Source: Paramecium tetraurelia
Taxonomy: Eukaryota; Ciliophora; Oligohymenophorea; Peniculida; Parameciidae
Assembly: GCF_000165425.1 (NCBI RefSeq)
Contig: NW_001799100.1
Coordinates: 434,001 to 498,000, forward strand
Direction of reading: 5' to 3'
Length of the DNA stretch: 64,000 bases
A program made the position numbers and the translations under genes. The first letter of the stretch is position 1. Each line of letters starts with the position of its first letter. The notes under the pieces were generated by a model. The model ran no database searches. It had not been told where the DNA came from and saw only the letters and a program-made list of their open reading frames with translations. Of this stretch, positions 22,898-36,778 are shown piece by piece.

Positions 22898-23464
22898 ATG
22901 ATAACTTAAGACAAATTAAATTTCCTCAACACACTTCTTGATTAAGAACTTTAACAATTATCTAAAAGTAGTGATTTACGAGATTTGCATAATAAGATTT
23001 AATCCCTTGAATCCCACATTCAACGAAATATAGACAAACAACTTGGTTCATAATAATCAATTATTGAAAGGGCATTTCCAACTTTAGGTGTGAAAGATTC
23101 AGATGATGATTTCACTCCATTCAAGTAAACACAAAGGAAATCTACTCCAGTCAAAGCTAATTCCTCAAAACATAAAAAATAATCAATTGAACAAAAAAAA
23201 AGTCTTAAGAAAACATCCCAAGAAAAAATAAATGCCAAAGCCTTGATTCTGGAGAAATAGAAAAATACAGAGCTTCAATCTGAAGTTAAATAATTGTCTA
23301 AAAAATTAAAAAAAGCCTAAGCAACTATTACATAATTAAAATAAGAGTTGTTAGAAAATGATAAATATAAGGAAAACTTTCTCAAAAGTGAATCAATCCG
23401 ACAATAATAAAAGGAGTTGATTCAATGTCTGAAAAAAGAAATTGATCAACTCAAAAGAAAATGA
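22898..23464 (+). CDS. Small coiled-coil protein, 188 aa
   Basis: One intron-free frame of 189 codons, ATG 22898 to TGA 23462-23464. The N-terminal half is polar; the C-terminal half is a strongly charged coiled coil (ILEKQKNTELQSEVKQLSK). A Ser/Thr/Lys stretch (TQRKSTPVKANSSKHKKQS) in the middle could be phosphorylated. No family recognised. The minus-strand ORF at 23020-23238 is a shadow. The start codon is 37 bp from that of the divergent neighbour. Confidence 0.75.
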
Positions 23465-23695
23465 ATTTGAAATATTTTAAAGCTTACTAATATAAATTTG
23501 CAATCCACATCGATTTTTATACTAATTATAAATAGTCTAGCATTCTATGCAGATATGATTATTTTTGTTGATTCCACACTCCTCTTTTTGTTAATACTTC
23601 CAAAATATAACTAATCAATTTTTGTATAATCTCTAATGTATGATTTAAGATGCCAATTTGTAATTATCATTATATAATATAAAATTCTAAAGTTA

Positions 23696-25791
23696 TCAAC
23701 CATTTTTTTATTCTTACTATTATTTCCATAACTTAGCATTATTTAAGAGCATTCCTAAATTCTTTTATTGAGGATTCTCTTCTGGGAAGATATAATCATA
23801 ATATTCCTCATAACCTAAAAATAAATAATAGAAATTTACCAAAATCTTCACTTTCATCTCCCAATAATTTGATTTTCCTCTTCTTGATTGTTTTAGTAGG
23901 TTGTTTATCACTAATCTTCTTTATTTCTTGTTCATCTCCAATTTCTATTTCCATATCCTTCCATTACTCTAACAATATAGCTCTTTCTTCTTTTAGTTCT
24001 GGCTTTCCTATGTAGCATTTCTCTCCTCTCTACATAACTGCTCTAAATCCAGTAATATTCTTGATTGATAATTCAAATTAAGCATAACTGATCCAAATTT
24101 TAACATGTTTGGATCTTTCAAGTAGTTTTTCATATAACTCTCTGACTTTTTCATAATTCTACAACTTAATTTAATTATCGATATATGCTCTCCATATAGT
24201 TTCTGGCATGTTCATTTGATTATTCTACAATGCTAATTCAAATATCATTTCTGATCTTTCATATTCTTCTAAATCATTTTCGAATTCTGCAAATTTAATC
24301 CAAGGAATGGGATTATCTGGGAATATTTCAATAAACCTCTAATATAATATTCTAGCTCTGTCAATATTTGCTAATTGCAATTCTATTTGGATGTATTCCT
24401 GGAATATTTTAATATTTGGGCAGATACCAATAGCCAAACCGTAAACCTTTCTCATTTTATCAATATCTTTACTTCTTACTAATAATTAAGCATATAATAT
24501 CCACAATTTAGAGAAGGTAAATTATTAATGAGGAACTAATTAAATAGCTCTTTCAAATATTTCAATGGCTTTTTGAATATTATTTGCTTCTAATTCTTCA
24601 AATACAGCATAATTATACCATAAATATATGTATCTTCTCCAAAATCTTTTTTCATTACCTGGAGGAACATTCTTAATAGCAGCTTCAAAAGATTCTCTTA
24701 TTCTATTAACATCTTTAGTACTCATTTCTAAATTAGCTAAATCAAACCATGCATCATAATTATATGCATTCTATGATATCAATTCCTTATAAAATATTCT
24801 TCTCTTATTAAGAATGATTTAATCAATTTCATCCTTTTCTCCATATTGTTTTTCAAATGCCAAATATTCTTAATATAATTAATATGCTTTATCTTTGGCT
24901 ATGTTTTTCAATCCAAATCTAAATATTTCTCTAGCTCTTTCATATTCTTTATTTCTAATTTCAAATCTGCCAAAATCTATAAAGTATTCTTCTTTTAATG
25001 CTTCTTATCCTAATTCTTCTAAAGTTCTTTCATAAATATTTCTGGCTGACTCCCAAGCTTTTTATTTAATTTCAAATTTTGCTACCTTCAAATAAACTTT
25101 TAACTTAGGAAATGCTTCCATATACTTATACATAATTTATCTTTGATTTTCTCTTTCTCCCATTCTTTCTTCAAATTTCAAGAAGGCCATCCATGCTTTT
25201 TCTTCTGGTTTCCATGTCATCCATCTATTAAATATTTCTCTTGCTGCCTAATAATTGCCCAAAACTTCCTCCATATAACTATACTTAAACCAAAACTAAT
25301 CAATTCTTGGCATTTGATAAATAGCTCTTTCAAATACATTTCTGGCATGATTAATAAATTTATGTCTCATCTCCATTTCGATATATTTCATCCAAACTCC
25401 AATGTTAGAAGGATCAACCTCTAATGCTCTTTCGTATATGGATCTAGCCCTTCTAAATTCTAACAATCCCTCCTCAAATTAAGCATATCTGATCCAAATT
25501 CCCAAATAATTTCTTTATCTTCTAACTCTGTTTTCAAATAAGATTCTTTTCCTGAATTTATATTCTTATAATTCAGCCTCATCCATAATCCTTTGTTGAG
25601 GAGGTCTAATTTCTTTGGTTTGATGGATTTCAGCATCCTAAAATGAAAATAATTATAAATAATACTTTCAATAATTACTCTGCTGTAATTTAGATATCGT
25701 TGGGTTGATTATTTTAAATGCCAGGAGGTCTCATTTCAACCAGATTCCTACCTTAGGCATCGACCATAAACTTTTATTCAGCTATTGACAT
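23696..25791 (-). CDS. CRNKL1/CLF1: Crooked-neck-like splicing factor (HAT repeats), 680 aa
   Basis: This is the Prp19-associated factor that helps assemble the active spliceosome. The protein is a run of HAT (half-TPR) repeats, each with the W-x-x-Y/F-A-x-F-E pattern, for example [27 protein letters not shown] and [19 protein letters not shown]. The N-terminal segment before the repeats contains EIRPPQQ, typical of the family. Introns of 28 and 25 nt leave exactly 681 codons; family members are about 690. Start complement of 25789-25791, stop complement of 23696-23698. Fitting for a genome with so many introns. ORFs on the plus strand here are shadows. Confidence 0.95.
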
Positions 25792-25951
25792 ATTTTATAT
25801 AAATTTATTAATATTCACACATTCTTGTAAATAAATTTTGTGTTTATATTTGTCATAACAAATTTATATAATATGGGACATATTCTATCGAGATACAAAT
25901 GTTCATTAAACTACTTTTTATTTATTAATATTTAATTTCAAATAGCGGGAA

Positions 25952-28779
25952 ATGGGCAAAAAAAAATTAATAAAAACAGCCGATGTTATTGAAGAAAAAC
26001 CTCAAATCTAACAGCCAAAAAATTCATTATAGGTTTCATCATCCGAAGATTCAGATTAACAAGAAGACTGCAAACAGAATTTTTCGAGATATTAAATTAT
26101 TGATGATAATAAACATTAATAGGGATAACTAGATCGTTATTTTCAAAAAGGAAAATAAGCTTAAACCGCCCCTCAACCAAAGAAACCAAAAGTTATTGAA
26201 TTCAGAATGGTGGAGGAAACCAAACTGCCCAACAAAGGAAAAGAGGAAGAGAAACGAGACGATTAATCTGATGAGTCCGATAGTGACTTCGACCTACCTA
26301 CTAAGTTTTAACATCTTGCCAAAATTACTAGAACATCAACTATTAATACCTAAGCTACTTAAGTAACTAAAGTCTAACCTGAAGAGAAAATAGCAGAAAC
26401 TAAAACTTGCTAACAAGAAATTTTAAATTAATTTGAATAAGAATAGATTTAAATGACTAGATTTGAAATTGAAGAAGATTCACAATTAAATATCCCAAAC
26501 AAACCATTACAAAGATATAAGTATTTTCTAATAGGAAATTTTTAGAAATATTAAAAAGAACACATCATTCAAATTATTAGATATTATGGAGGGTATCTTA
26601 ATTGTAAAATTCTTAAAGACACAATTATTATTTAAGGGGATTCTCTTAATAATGCTAATGATATGAAAGATAACTCTCTTTTAGCGAATGCTAAAATATA
26701 AAAATCTACTATTCTTGATTTTGAAGCTTTTAATAGTCATCTAAAATAATACACAGGTAATGATTTATAGAAATCTTTTTAATTGGCTTGTTAATGTACT
26801 ATTTAAAATGTAGGTTAATAAGGAATGTAAGAAAAATAGGATTTGTAATCAAAATAAAAAATTGTTTAAAATTAATCTTCATTCATATAATCAAAATCAT
26901 AATAATAATCTAAGTTACCTATTAGTTAACCGATTTAGGAAATAAATACTAATCTTAGAGCAAAGTTTGACAGCGACGTTGTGTTAATTGAAAAATAAGT
27001 TGAATTGAAACCTGAAATAGTTAATTTCTCTAAGGATAAATAAATTTAAAAAGATCAAAAGAAAATTTCAAAAATTGAACAGATAACTGTTGAAGAGACT
27101 AAATAGAAATTATAATTATGGACTAATAAATATGCTCCTTCTAAAGTATCGGACTGTCTTGATTAAACCCACGTTTCAAATATTGTTAAATGGCTAGATA
27201 AGTGGGGAAAAACTTAGTTAGAAAGTATGATATATAATATATGAACTCAGTTTGCCCTGGCTCATTCTAATCTTAAAACTTTGCTGCTAAAGCCCTTTTA
27301 TTATCAGGTCCTCCTGGGATTGGCAAAACCACAATTATTAGATTAATTGCAAAATAAAAGTCTTATTAATTGATTGAATGGAATGCCTCTGACGTCAGAA
27401 GTAAACTTCAAATTGAAAATTATGTTAAACATCTTCAAGACAATACAGTGCTTAGATTTAAGGATGCTAATTTAATTAGTGAAGGGAAGACAATAATCTT
27501 AATGGATGAAGTAGATGGAATGACTGGTAGTGATAGGGGTGGAAATAAGTGTTTAATTGATATGATAAAATTAACAAAGGTGCCTATTGTTTGTATTTGC
27601 AATGAGAGAAACAAATAATCAATGAGAACTTTGGCCAATTATTGTTTAGATCTGTAGTTTAAAAAACCAAATCAAGTTGAAATTTAAAAGAAGTTAGAAT
27701 TTATTTGTAAGTCTGAGAATATTAATTACGATCCTGCCGAATTAAAATAATAAATAGAATTTTCTTAATGTGATATTAGATAATTGCTAAATTTATTATA
27801 AATGCATAAAGTTGGCTTGAAATTGCATATTGATAAAAATATTGGAAAGGATGGCTCAGTTACTACGAATATTTATGAATCAACCAAAATATTATTGAAT
27901 TACAAAGATTCTTAAACATTGCCTATTCACAAATTAATGGACTACTACTTTTAAGATCCAGATATGACACAATTTTTTTATCATGAGAATTATTTAGACT
28001 TAATTAAAAAGGCTCCTTCGAACACAATCTCGCATATTTCCTAAGCAGCTTCATCATTGGCAGATGCTGATGTGTTGAATTCAAAAGTAAGATCACAGAT
28101 GTGGGGATTAATGCCAAATGTAGGATTTTTATCGACGATGTATCCTACTTAAATATTGAAGGGGAATCTTTTGTCAAAAGTCAATTTTCCTTAGATGCTT
28201 GGTCGAATTTCTAGTGAGAATAAAATTAAAAGATAGATTCTCGAAGTGAAAGAAGCATTTGCTTAATAGACATATTTAACAAACACCAAGGCAATTAAAT
28301 TCTAATATATTGAGCCTTATGCCTTCATTATTATTTAAAGTTTGGCCAGTGCTGGGTTGAGTTGTATTGATGAAGTAGTATCACTGTTAAGAAACTACAA
28401 TTTAAATATATAATAGTTTGAGGAATGCATAGTAGGATCTTTGGCATTGTTTCCTAAAAGGGATTTAATGACAGAGATAGCATCTTAGGTCAAGGCATCT
28501 TTGAACAAAGCAATGAAACAATCTATGGATTCTGCAGATAGATTTGGTAAGGAGAGGAGACTAATACAATCAACCAATATTGTCAAGAAGACTCAAAATA
28601 TAGAAGATGATTTAAATGAAGAACTAAATTAAGAAGAGGAGATTGAGGAGGATGAACAAAATTAGAAAAAGAATACTAAATAAAAAAATAAGAATATTAA
28701 GTAATAAGAGAAACATAAGAATAAATAAGAAAAACAAGGTACCGATAAGAATAAATAAAGAAAAAAGGGTAAAAAATGA
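25952..28779 (+). CDS. RFC1: Replication factor C large subunit (RFC1), 933 aa
   Basis: RFC1 is the large subunit of the clamp loader that places PCNA on DNA. A disordered, Lys/Gln-rich N-terminus leads to a BRCT domain (near residues 175-260: RYKYFLIGNFQKYQ, IIRYYGGYLNCKIL), then AAA+ motifs: SGPPGIGKTTIIRLIA (Walker A), EWNASDVRSK, and ILMDEVDGMTG (Walker B), then the C-terminal helical collar and a Lys-rich tail that may be a nuclear signal. One 26-nt intron lies just before the AAA+ module (near 27230). Removing it leaves exactly 934 codons, ATG 25952 to TGA 28777-28779. Two standard-code ORFs in this stretch are only pieces. Confidence 0.96.
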
Positions 28780-29005
28780 TTTTAATATTTATATCTAATA
28801 TAATTTGCTATTAATTTCTAATTTAATTGATGAATTTTACTTCTCTCTTTATATAAATAGATCTTCAATTATTGAACAAGTATTTGTTTATCATATAATT
28901 TTAGCATATCTTTAAATAATATTTACTATCAACTGAAAAATTAATTTTATTTGCTTTTATTTAATATTTAATGTGGTAAATAAAATTTATTTAATGAATT
29001 TAAAA

Positions 29006-29762
29006 TCAGGATAAACTATCTAACTGAAATGGTAGGGGCTGGATTTCTTAGTTTACACACTCTTCACAGCAGTTACACTTAGAAGTACACTTGATATTTC
29101 TCTTTTGGCATTCACAATATCGTTTTGAGCAACTATGTAATAAGATTAAAGAAGATCACTTTTATTTTCTACAATTGCATCCATTAAACTCAATCGAAGA
29201 CAATTAAGAGGGAGTGGATTTGGGTTATTTGTTTGAACAATTATAACATTCACAATTTAATTTACATTCTTAATTGTTGGCACTACAGACACAATAGTTT
29301 TGAATGCATTTAGATCTACGACACTTGCAGTATATATTAGATGTTCTAGACACTTATAATAATTCATGATCATTTGTTTTGATCAACTTGTTAATAATTT
29401 CATTTTTATGATTAAGTTCTATAGAATTTAGAAGACCCAAGGTATATGAAGAATTAACTAATAATACACTATTGATACCTTAATTAATTTTGGGTATTTA
29501 GCGAGTGCTTCTACCAATTATTCCATCTTGCTTGATTATAAGTAACTGATCGTTAAATTCTAGCTTCTTGATGATCGTATTTTTTTTAAATTCCTCCTTG
29601 GTTTATTTGGGTGAGTTTTACTTTTAATTCGTATTTGGCGATGTGGCTAATTTTAATTTTTAGGGTGATTTTTCTATATATTATTGAGTAATAATTACTG
29701 TCAGTGGAATCTAGGGTCTTTATAAATTGCTAAAAGTTTATGATATATCAATTTACTTCCAT
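29006..29762 (-). CDS. CXC-domain protein (tesmin/TSO1/LIN54 family), 225 aa
   Basis: The C-terminal half holds two cysteine-rich CXC motifs: CKCRRSKCIQNYCVC with CKLNCECYNC, then GCNCRKQNCSKRYCECQ with CTSKCNCCEEC. They are separated by a 25-residue linker, the arrangement of LIN54, tesmin and plant TSO1. These bind DNA (CHR elements in LIN54) and control cell-cycle or developmental genes. The second motif is joined by a 27-nt intron. With introns of 27, 25 and 27 nt the length is exactly 226 codons from the complement of 29760-29762 to 29006. The first exon is less certain, as another open frame overlaps it. Confidence 0.87.
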
Positions 29763-30021
29763 TTATCCGCCAAAATAAGCAATACGATTTGAAATAATAT
29801 AAATAATTCTCATAATAAAAATTTGAGTGTGTAAATCAGCTAATCTACCCTACTAAAAATTGTCAAAATTTTAGTTAAATACTCATAAGACAAATTATTT
29901 TTGTATTTTAAACAACTAAAAATAGATGAAGATATAGCAAGAAACTGTAAATTAAATAGAAAATGATATGCAACTTATATTTATTTATTTGCAACTTAAA
30001 TACCTTTAATTAATATACAAA

Positions 30022-31487
30022 TCATTTAGATATATTTGAAAAAGGCAAAGCTAAGAACGATCCTAACATAATGCCAAAGCAAAGGGCAAATCCTGATACA
30101 AATCCAATTTTTTCTTTAACAAAACCTTCGTTTGTCTATTATATATTATATTTATTAAATACTTTTTCTGGTCCCAATATCATGTAGCCTGTAGTAATAA
30201 ATCCATTCAAGATTCCAAATAGAAAGGTGTTTACATACGTTATCCAATCGGCAGCCAGAGTTCCTTAGGCAATTGCTATGAAGGTGTAATAAAAAACAAA
30301 TCTTCCTAAGAATAACCCAATTAAAATTTATAGATTAAATAGTTATCTATTTCCAGCTATAAACTTTCCTAAGGTATCTCCAAAATTGTATCCTAAACTA
30401 ATAAAGCATTGACCCCAATAAATAAAATTAGCATCGAAAGGCTTTTAGAAGGCTACTCCTGGAAACATCATAAATGTTTAAATGTAAAGGATCACAATCA
30501 ACAAAGGAATAGGAAAGGCTACTTTATTAATCCAGACCAAAGTTTAAATCACATTCATTTTTTCTATTGATATTTAGTCTTTATTTTATTTGGATGGCAC
30601 AATTCCATTTTTGTGATCTGATGTTTCAGTTTAATTGTTTTAATTGGCAATTTCCGAATTGATGATATCAGAAATTAAACTGTCATTTTACACTGCATTA
30701 TCCGGTTCCTCCTATGTAACAATTTGATCATGAACTAAAACTGACTTCCTACCCTTTTTGTGAGCCTAAATAATCTTCCTATATTATGGTGTCTTAGTAA
30801 ATGCAAAGTACATCACTATGGCGCCAATATTCCAAAGCACTGCAATTCCAATATATAAAAAGATTGCTATTCAATATAGAATTTAATTACATTTTTCGCT
30901 ATCAATTGCTGCCAAAGATATTAATCTGAAAATTGTAATAATTGTTCCAGATGCTCCTGTACCAATAAAGAATACATTGACATACTCTGGACCCAGTATT
31001 CCAGACATCCCAATTGAACTATTCTATTGTAGTGCTGAAAATATTCCCATGATGAAAATTGTGGCTAAACATAACCAATATCCTTTTTATATTCATTAAA
31101 CTAATACCTAGAGTACTGTGCATCTCTAATGCTATCATTGGTAAAAGAAACAATAGTCCACATAAAATTATTAATGACCAGACGATCCTGAAAAACATTG
31201 ACAATAGAGAACTGATACGAGGTAAGAATAATCCAATCAAGCACAAACTTAAGAAGTTAGGTATGGGCAGTATGAAATAAACATTTCTCCCTAAATAATT
31301 AGTGGTAATTTTTAATACCTTCATATTAATCAGCGAAATATGATAAACCAGTTAAGATAGCATTCCATCCTGATAGTGACGACACACCTAAGGTAAAGAA
31401 GAAAATCTTTGAGAACAATTGTGATTTTTTTGGTTTTTTTTCTAAAAGGGAGAATTATGTGTCATCTGTCGTACTATTAGGATTCAT
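30022..31487 (-). CDS. Equilibrative nucleoside transporter (ENT/SLC29 family)
   Basis: A multi-pass membrane protein that moves nucleosides or nucleobases by facilitated diffusion. The cytosolic N-terminus leads to a first helix with FFFTLGVSSLSGWNAILT, the family's G-x-x-x-x-x-W-N motif, followed by YFADQY. Farther on, IMGIFSALQQNSSIGMSG then GPEYVNVFFIGTGASG is the ENT signature around helices 4-5. The last helix is VSGFALCFGIMLGSFLALP, just before the stop. Start complement of 31485-31487, stop complement of 30022-30024; about 460 residues. Several introns are present but not all placed. The ORF at 31019-31324 is one exon of this gene. Confidence 0.88.
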
Positions 31488-31519
31488 ATTTATATAATAA
31501 TTAATTAATCTAATAAATA

Positions 31520-32998
31520 TCAAATCTCGTTTAAATTCTTGCTTTTTCTTTTTAAACACAATATGTAAAATGCTGTAAAAAGATAAAAAAATAAAATTAG
31601 TAATCCAATTGATGTTGTGATTGGACTGCTGAATATCTATAAGGAAATTAAGTAAACAATCGTAATTGGGCAACTCTAATCATTAATTGGCATCACTTGG
31701 CCCATTTTTATTAATGAACCATTTCTATATTAAATTTCCTTATAACAATTCGAATTATTTATCGTGAATGTTAGATTAGGATATAGCGTAGTTAATAGGC
31801 CAATTAAAGTAAAGTTTAGCAAATTTTTTCGAATTATCACCGTCAAATTTGTAACATTATCAATCAATTCCTTATCTGTAATATAATTGCAATTAAATAC
31901 TTTTTGAATATTATATTCGATTATTTGTACTAAAATACATTATGATAATGAACATAAATTTAAAAGCTGCTATAGTGATTACTTCAATCATCTCGAACTA
32001 AATCTATTTAATTCCACTCTCTTGCTTATTTGAATCTAATTAAGTTGAAAAAAAATTAATGGCATTCAATTAACTTAGTAAATCGCTATTTGGATCAATA
32101 TACTCAACAAAAATACAAATAAACCCAAATATCAAAACAAATGCCATAATTAATTGAATTGTATTATATATTAAGTTTAAGGATCTCCAAAACAATTACA
32201 TTAAATTCCAAGTAGTTTAAATAAAATTAATAATTTATTGTTTGCATAAGTCTGAATATCTAACCTCACTATTATCTTCAATGTCTTCAAATATTAACAT
32301 AGAATCCAATTCTGTATGGTTTAACTTAGCCAATTCTTCATCTGTTTGGATTTGCTTCATATGCAAAACTGATTTAAATTTAATGTCCTTTATGAATGGT
32401 TACTTTATCTTGCTTATAGACGATTTAAAATTATTTAATGGCTGCTCTAACAAAACCTACATGATTGGTGTCATTGAACTAATTGCTGAAAATAAAAACA
32501 AAGCTCTAATATACACTATTTCTAAACATTCCTTAAATTAATTAGTTCTATTAAAGTATTTTATATACAAAGCACAAATTATAAAAACGAATTAAAATAG
32601 TATGGTCTAAAGTAGGGACTAGACCAAAATTAAAATTTTATAACTTAGTCTTCTGTTATTTTGATGCATATTTTTCAAAAATATGATAATGAATAGCACT
32701 CCTATGTAAATTGATAACGACTATATGAAAAGGGTAGATTGAAGTCTTTAGATCATAAATAACCTTGTATAATCTACATTCTTATTATATCCTAAATATT
32801 ATTGTATTTATTGAATTTCGTTAAAGATGGTTAATATGTATACTTAAACTGTGAGTATGTTAAAATATGCTTTTATTATATTCCAAAAGTATTACTCTTT
32901 ATATCTATAAACTTAAATTAGGATGATTATCACACAACTCAGAAGCTATAAGGTATTCAAATTTATCATTATTTTTTCTAATTATTAAAAGAATACAT
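31520..32998 (-). CDS. Unknown multi-pass membrane protein
   Basis: An almost continuous minus-strand frame runs from the ATG complementary to 32996-32998 to TGA complementary to 31520-31522, with a 25-nt intron near 31870; total length suggests one more small intron. At least five strongly hydrophobic segments are visible (LQLLSCVIIILI, IGVLFIIIF, VFIICALYI, IMAFVLIFGFICIFV, IGLLILFFYLFTAFYIL), separated by charged loops. About 480 residues. I recognise no transporter or channel motif. The plus-strand ORF 32242-32541 is a shadow. It ends 32 bp upstream of the transporter gene start and begins 28 bp after the next gene's stop. Confidence 0.65.
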
Positions 32999-33026
32999 TA
33001 ATAATAAATTAAAATGTAAAAATTAT

Positions 33027-36000
33027 TCATGATGCTGCCGGAACCAATAGTGATTTAGGATATTCCTATTGAAATACTTCTTACGGCATAGGAAATGTAT
33101 TCATATATTCATTATTGTTTGTGACTCTGGTTCTTCCTGAATATTTATTTTTTAATTAATCCTAATTTTGATTGGTTCTTTTTCTAGAGCTATTGTTATT
33201 AGAAGTAGTCTAAGGCTTGCGACTTGATTAATACTAAGTGTAAGGTCTTGAACTAACTCCATTTTCTATTTCATTATATCTTTTGTAATCCATTGCTTTG
33301 ATTTATTCAGAGGATTGATTTCTCCTTGAAAAATAGGCACTTGTAGGTTTCAAATAAGATAAAGTTGGTAAACCTAACTCTTTATTTAGGTTCCTATGTA
33401 AGTTCTTCCTTTAAATGACAAATTGGCCAACTAATTAAGGAGATTCTATTTTTGAAGAGAAATGTTCCAATTAATTGATATCACTTAAAATCCCTGTTGT
33501 TTGTGCCATATTTCTCATTATCTAAACTGTATATTATCTCTCTCCATATAATCTCTCAGTTGCTTGTTTAATTTGCACCTTAATCTCATTTTATTACTCT
33601 TTCATTAAAGGTTTATCTTTCCTTTCATGCTCTTCTTTCAATCTTAATAAATCAGCAGCTATTTATGCCTTCAATAAACTCCTTTCTTATTCCAAGTCAT
33701 CCTTTAAAATACGAGCTGTCTTGCTCTCTACTATTTTCTTTGATTTCGCCCTATTCATTTTATTTTCACCTTTGATCATTGATATACTCTCAGAATTCAA
33801 TTGTTCTATATTACTACCTGGTCTATCTTTTGTTGAAATAGTATCATTATTCTTTTGATCTCTTAATTGTTAATTTTTCTCTCTTATCTTTGCCCTAAAA
33901 AATGTTTAAATCTAAGTCAGTTTTTCTTCATCCAATCTCTGCTTTCTTGGAAACAATAGAGAGGGATCTTACTAATCAGATTATTATTATTATTGCTAAG
34001 AAACCATCTTAATTTGTTCCTCTTCAGTTTTCGGTCTCATATTTTACATTTTATTTTAATCATTTTTACTATTATATGTTATGTTTTCTCCTGTTTTATA
34101 CTCCATCATCCTTCTTATAATTAAATCTTTAGCTGATTATATATCTTAACCTTCTCTTAATAATAATTTTGACAATTTCTTAATATCAAACTTTGGATTG
34201 ATTTCTTTCAAATACTAAAATAAATCTTAACTAATGTCTCTGATCTTTTTATACATCGTCTGATAATACTCAAATAACTTATGAAAATTGTATTTAAATA
34301 TTTCAATTAATTGATCTCTGAATTCATTTATGATTTCTGGACTGAGTAATTTTTATAATGTTGGATTGTCTTGAGATTTTAAAAAATTTGTTAGATTTTC
34401 TACGCTCAAATTAAACCATAAAATTTAATCTGTTTTACTTTAAATATATAAGTACTAACTAATTTAATGTTATTCTTATTCTTTAAATGTAGGAAGCACT
34501 TCAACAACAATATTGTTTATTGCAAATTAGTTTAAATGTTATTGAGTCAATTCACTAGATTGATTTTAATTTTTATTCATATTGTATATCTTCGATATCA
34601 ATAAATTTATCCCATTTATTTCATTATTTAGACCAGTATATTTAAATTTCTTATTTTCTTTATTTTTCTAATCTATTGCTTAAATTATCTAATAAATTCT
34701 AAGTAAGTATTCAGCTAATCCCAGTTAAAAATTCATTAATAACCCTTGAGTTTTTGTAGCCTTTATCCATACAACTTATTCAGGATGTTCTTCTACTTCC
34801 ATTTTCTTGATATTGAGAGTGGTTGTTTCATTTTTCAATTTCATTAAACCCGCATCTTCAGCAACTATAGATTACTCATGAATTTCTAAATTTGGATTCT
34901 TCTGCTTTAATTCTAATATCTCATAATCTAAATTTTCAATTTCATCTTAAAGGACTTCCTTCTACTTTAATAGATTTTCATAGGAAATACTTTATTTTGT
35001 TAATTCTTATTATAAATGCCAATACTCCTCTAGCATGAACTCAAGAATATACTCTGTTCTTTATTCATTTTCTTGATAAAACTTATTAATCTGAGATAGC
35101 AATTCATTCCTATCAAAATTGACTTCCTATTCTTACTATAAATTATCAATTTATTGATTTTGATTCCATCTTTATAGTAATTCCTCATCCACACTATATT
35201 AATCAACCAATCTAATGTCATTAGGATTATCCCTATTCATAAATATCTATTCAAAAATCTCAAAAAATTCAATATATGTAAGAATGTACCTGCTTTCTTA
35301 TTTTTTTTTCAATTAATTTTATTTTTTCTCTTCCAAAATTTCAAATTCCTTATTTTAAGCATCTATAAATCTTTCTGCTTCCTCTATTTTTAATGCATTA
35401 TGTCCAATGTTTTCTTCTCCAACATACAGTATTTTTTATAATTAGTATTATTTGTTTTCCTATGAATGCTTGTATGTGTCTTACATTTACTTCATTTAAC
35501 CAAACTCGTTTTTTATAGATTATAGGTTTTTCTTACTTAGGAACCTCTTGTTTTCTGCCATCAATTTCAAAGCATCGGTATTGTTGAATCTCTTTCCTGC
35601 TTTACTGAGAATAATTTGTAATTCTTCACATTTTTGTTGTTGAATTAATTTCGATTTTTCAATTTCTACTAGAATCTTTTCCAGTGACTCACTTTTCTCT
35701 TATTCCTCTAATATTAAATTTTCATAACGAGATTCTTATAATTTCAATGATTCAATATATTGATCTCTTGATTCTAAATCGTATTACTTAATATTCACAT
35801 TCCCACTAAATGTTTCAAACAAAGGGTCAGAATGATGGTTATTAATAGAATGAATAACACCATGACCACTAATTGATGCTTGCATTTACGAAGTTCCTAT
35901 TTTAGATTTAGACTTATTTTATCCTGCCTTTAAGAGAAGCCCTAATTCCTATTGTTTTCTTTTATTAGAGCTCTGCAATTTATCTAATTCCGCCTTAAAT

Positions 36001-36155
36001 TTGAAATCATGGGATGAAACTATCGAGAGATTGTCATATTTTCTAATTTCCTCCTAGTGTTCGAATTCTTGTTTTAACAACTCTTTTTTTTGTTTAAGGC
36101 TTTCTGAATCCAAACGAGCTTATTCGTCTTCTCCCAATTTCTAAAACCTTAACAT
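33027..36155 (-). CDS. Large coiled-coil protein, 1042 aa
   Basis: A single uninterrupted frame of 1043 codons, with no intron needed, from the complement of 36153-36155 to TGA complementary to 33027-33029. Coiled-coil segments dominate (residues about 10-40, 140-260, 300-420); a more globular helical region follows near the middle (NEFRDQLIEIFKYNFHKLFEYY) and a basic Arg/Ser/Asn-rich tail ends the chain (SSRPYTQYQSSRKPQ). Gln is very frequent and is encoded mostly by TAA/TAG. The layout is like centrosomal or basal-body scaffold proteins, but I recognise no named family. Confidence 0.8.
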
Positions 36156-36778
36156 TAATATTATCTCACTATTTAATTTAAAATGAGAAAAATAGATTAT
36201 ATTAAAAAGATTAATAATATCAAGCCTTTCTGAAAAATAAAATATAATCCAAAAGTACTTGAATTGAAAGTAACTATCTATATTTAAATTCGCAGAAGTC
36301 TTATTAATACGGCTCTCTATAATTTATTTAAAAAGAATCATTTGATTGACAGTCAATTATAAAATTAAATTCATCTTTTATTTTATGAATTTTGAATGAT
36401 GTTAAAGCAATGAAAAAAGAAAGAATATTTTTTTTAAAAATAGTGCGATGGTATTTACAATACATGTTTATTAATTTGGATATATAAATTTCAAAGAATT
36501 GTAATAGCTTATTGAGATAGGGAACTTTTTCAATTAATTTCTAATTTTGAGTCTATTTAGGAGTTTATAAAGAATTTGAGATGTCATTTTAATAATTATC
36601 AAATTTTTCAAGTTTAATAATTTAAAAAATTTTGATGTCGTTATTAAAAGCTACACTATTAAATCAACATAATTATTTTAATTAGTTTTTTAAAAAACCT
36701 CAAATATCTCAATATATAAATGTGATTTTTTTTTTCACTATTTTTAGTAATAATTATTGTATTTTACAAATCTATTCA
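36156..36778. other. Divergent intergenic region, no gene seen
   Basis: About 620 bp, one of the longer gaps, between divergent starts. Very AT-rich with poly-T runs. It should contain both promoters; no motif is recognised. Confidence 0.5.

Noticed and set aside
27435-27638. Minus-strand ORF inside the RFC1 gene
   Set aside because: It is the antisense shadow of the conserved AAA+ module.
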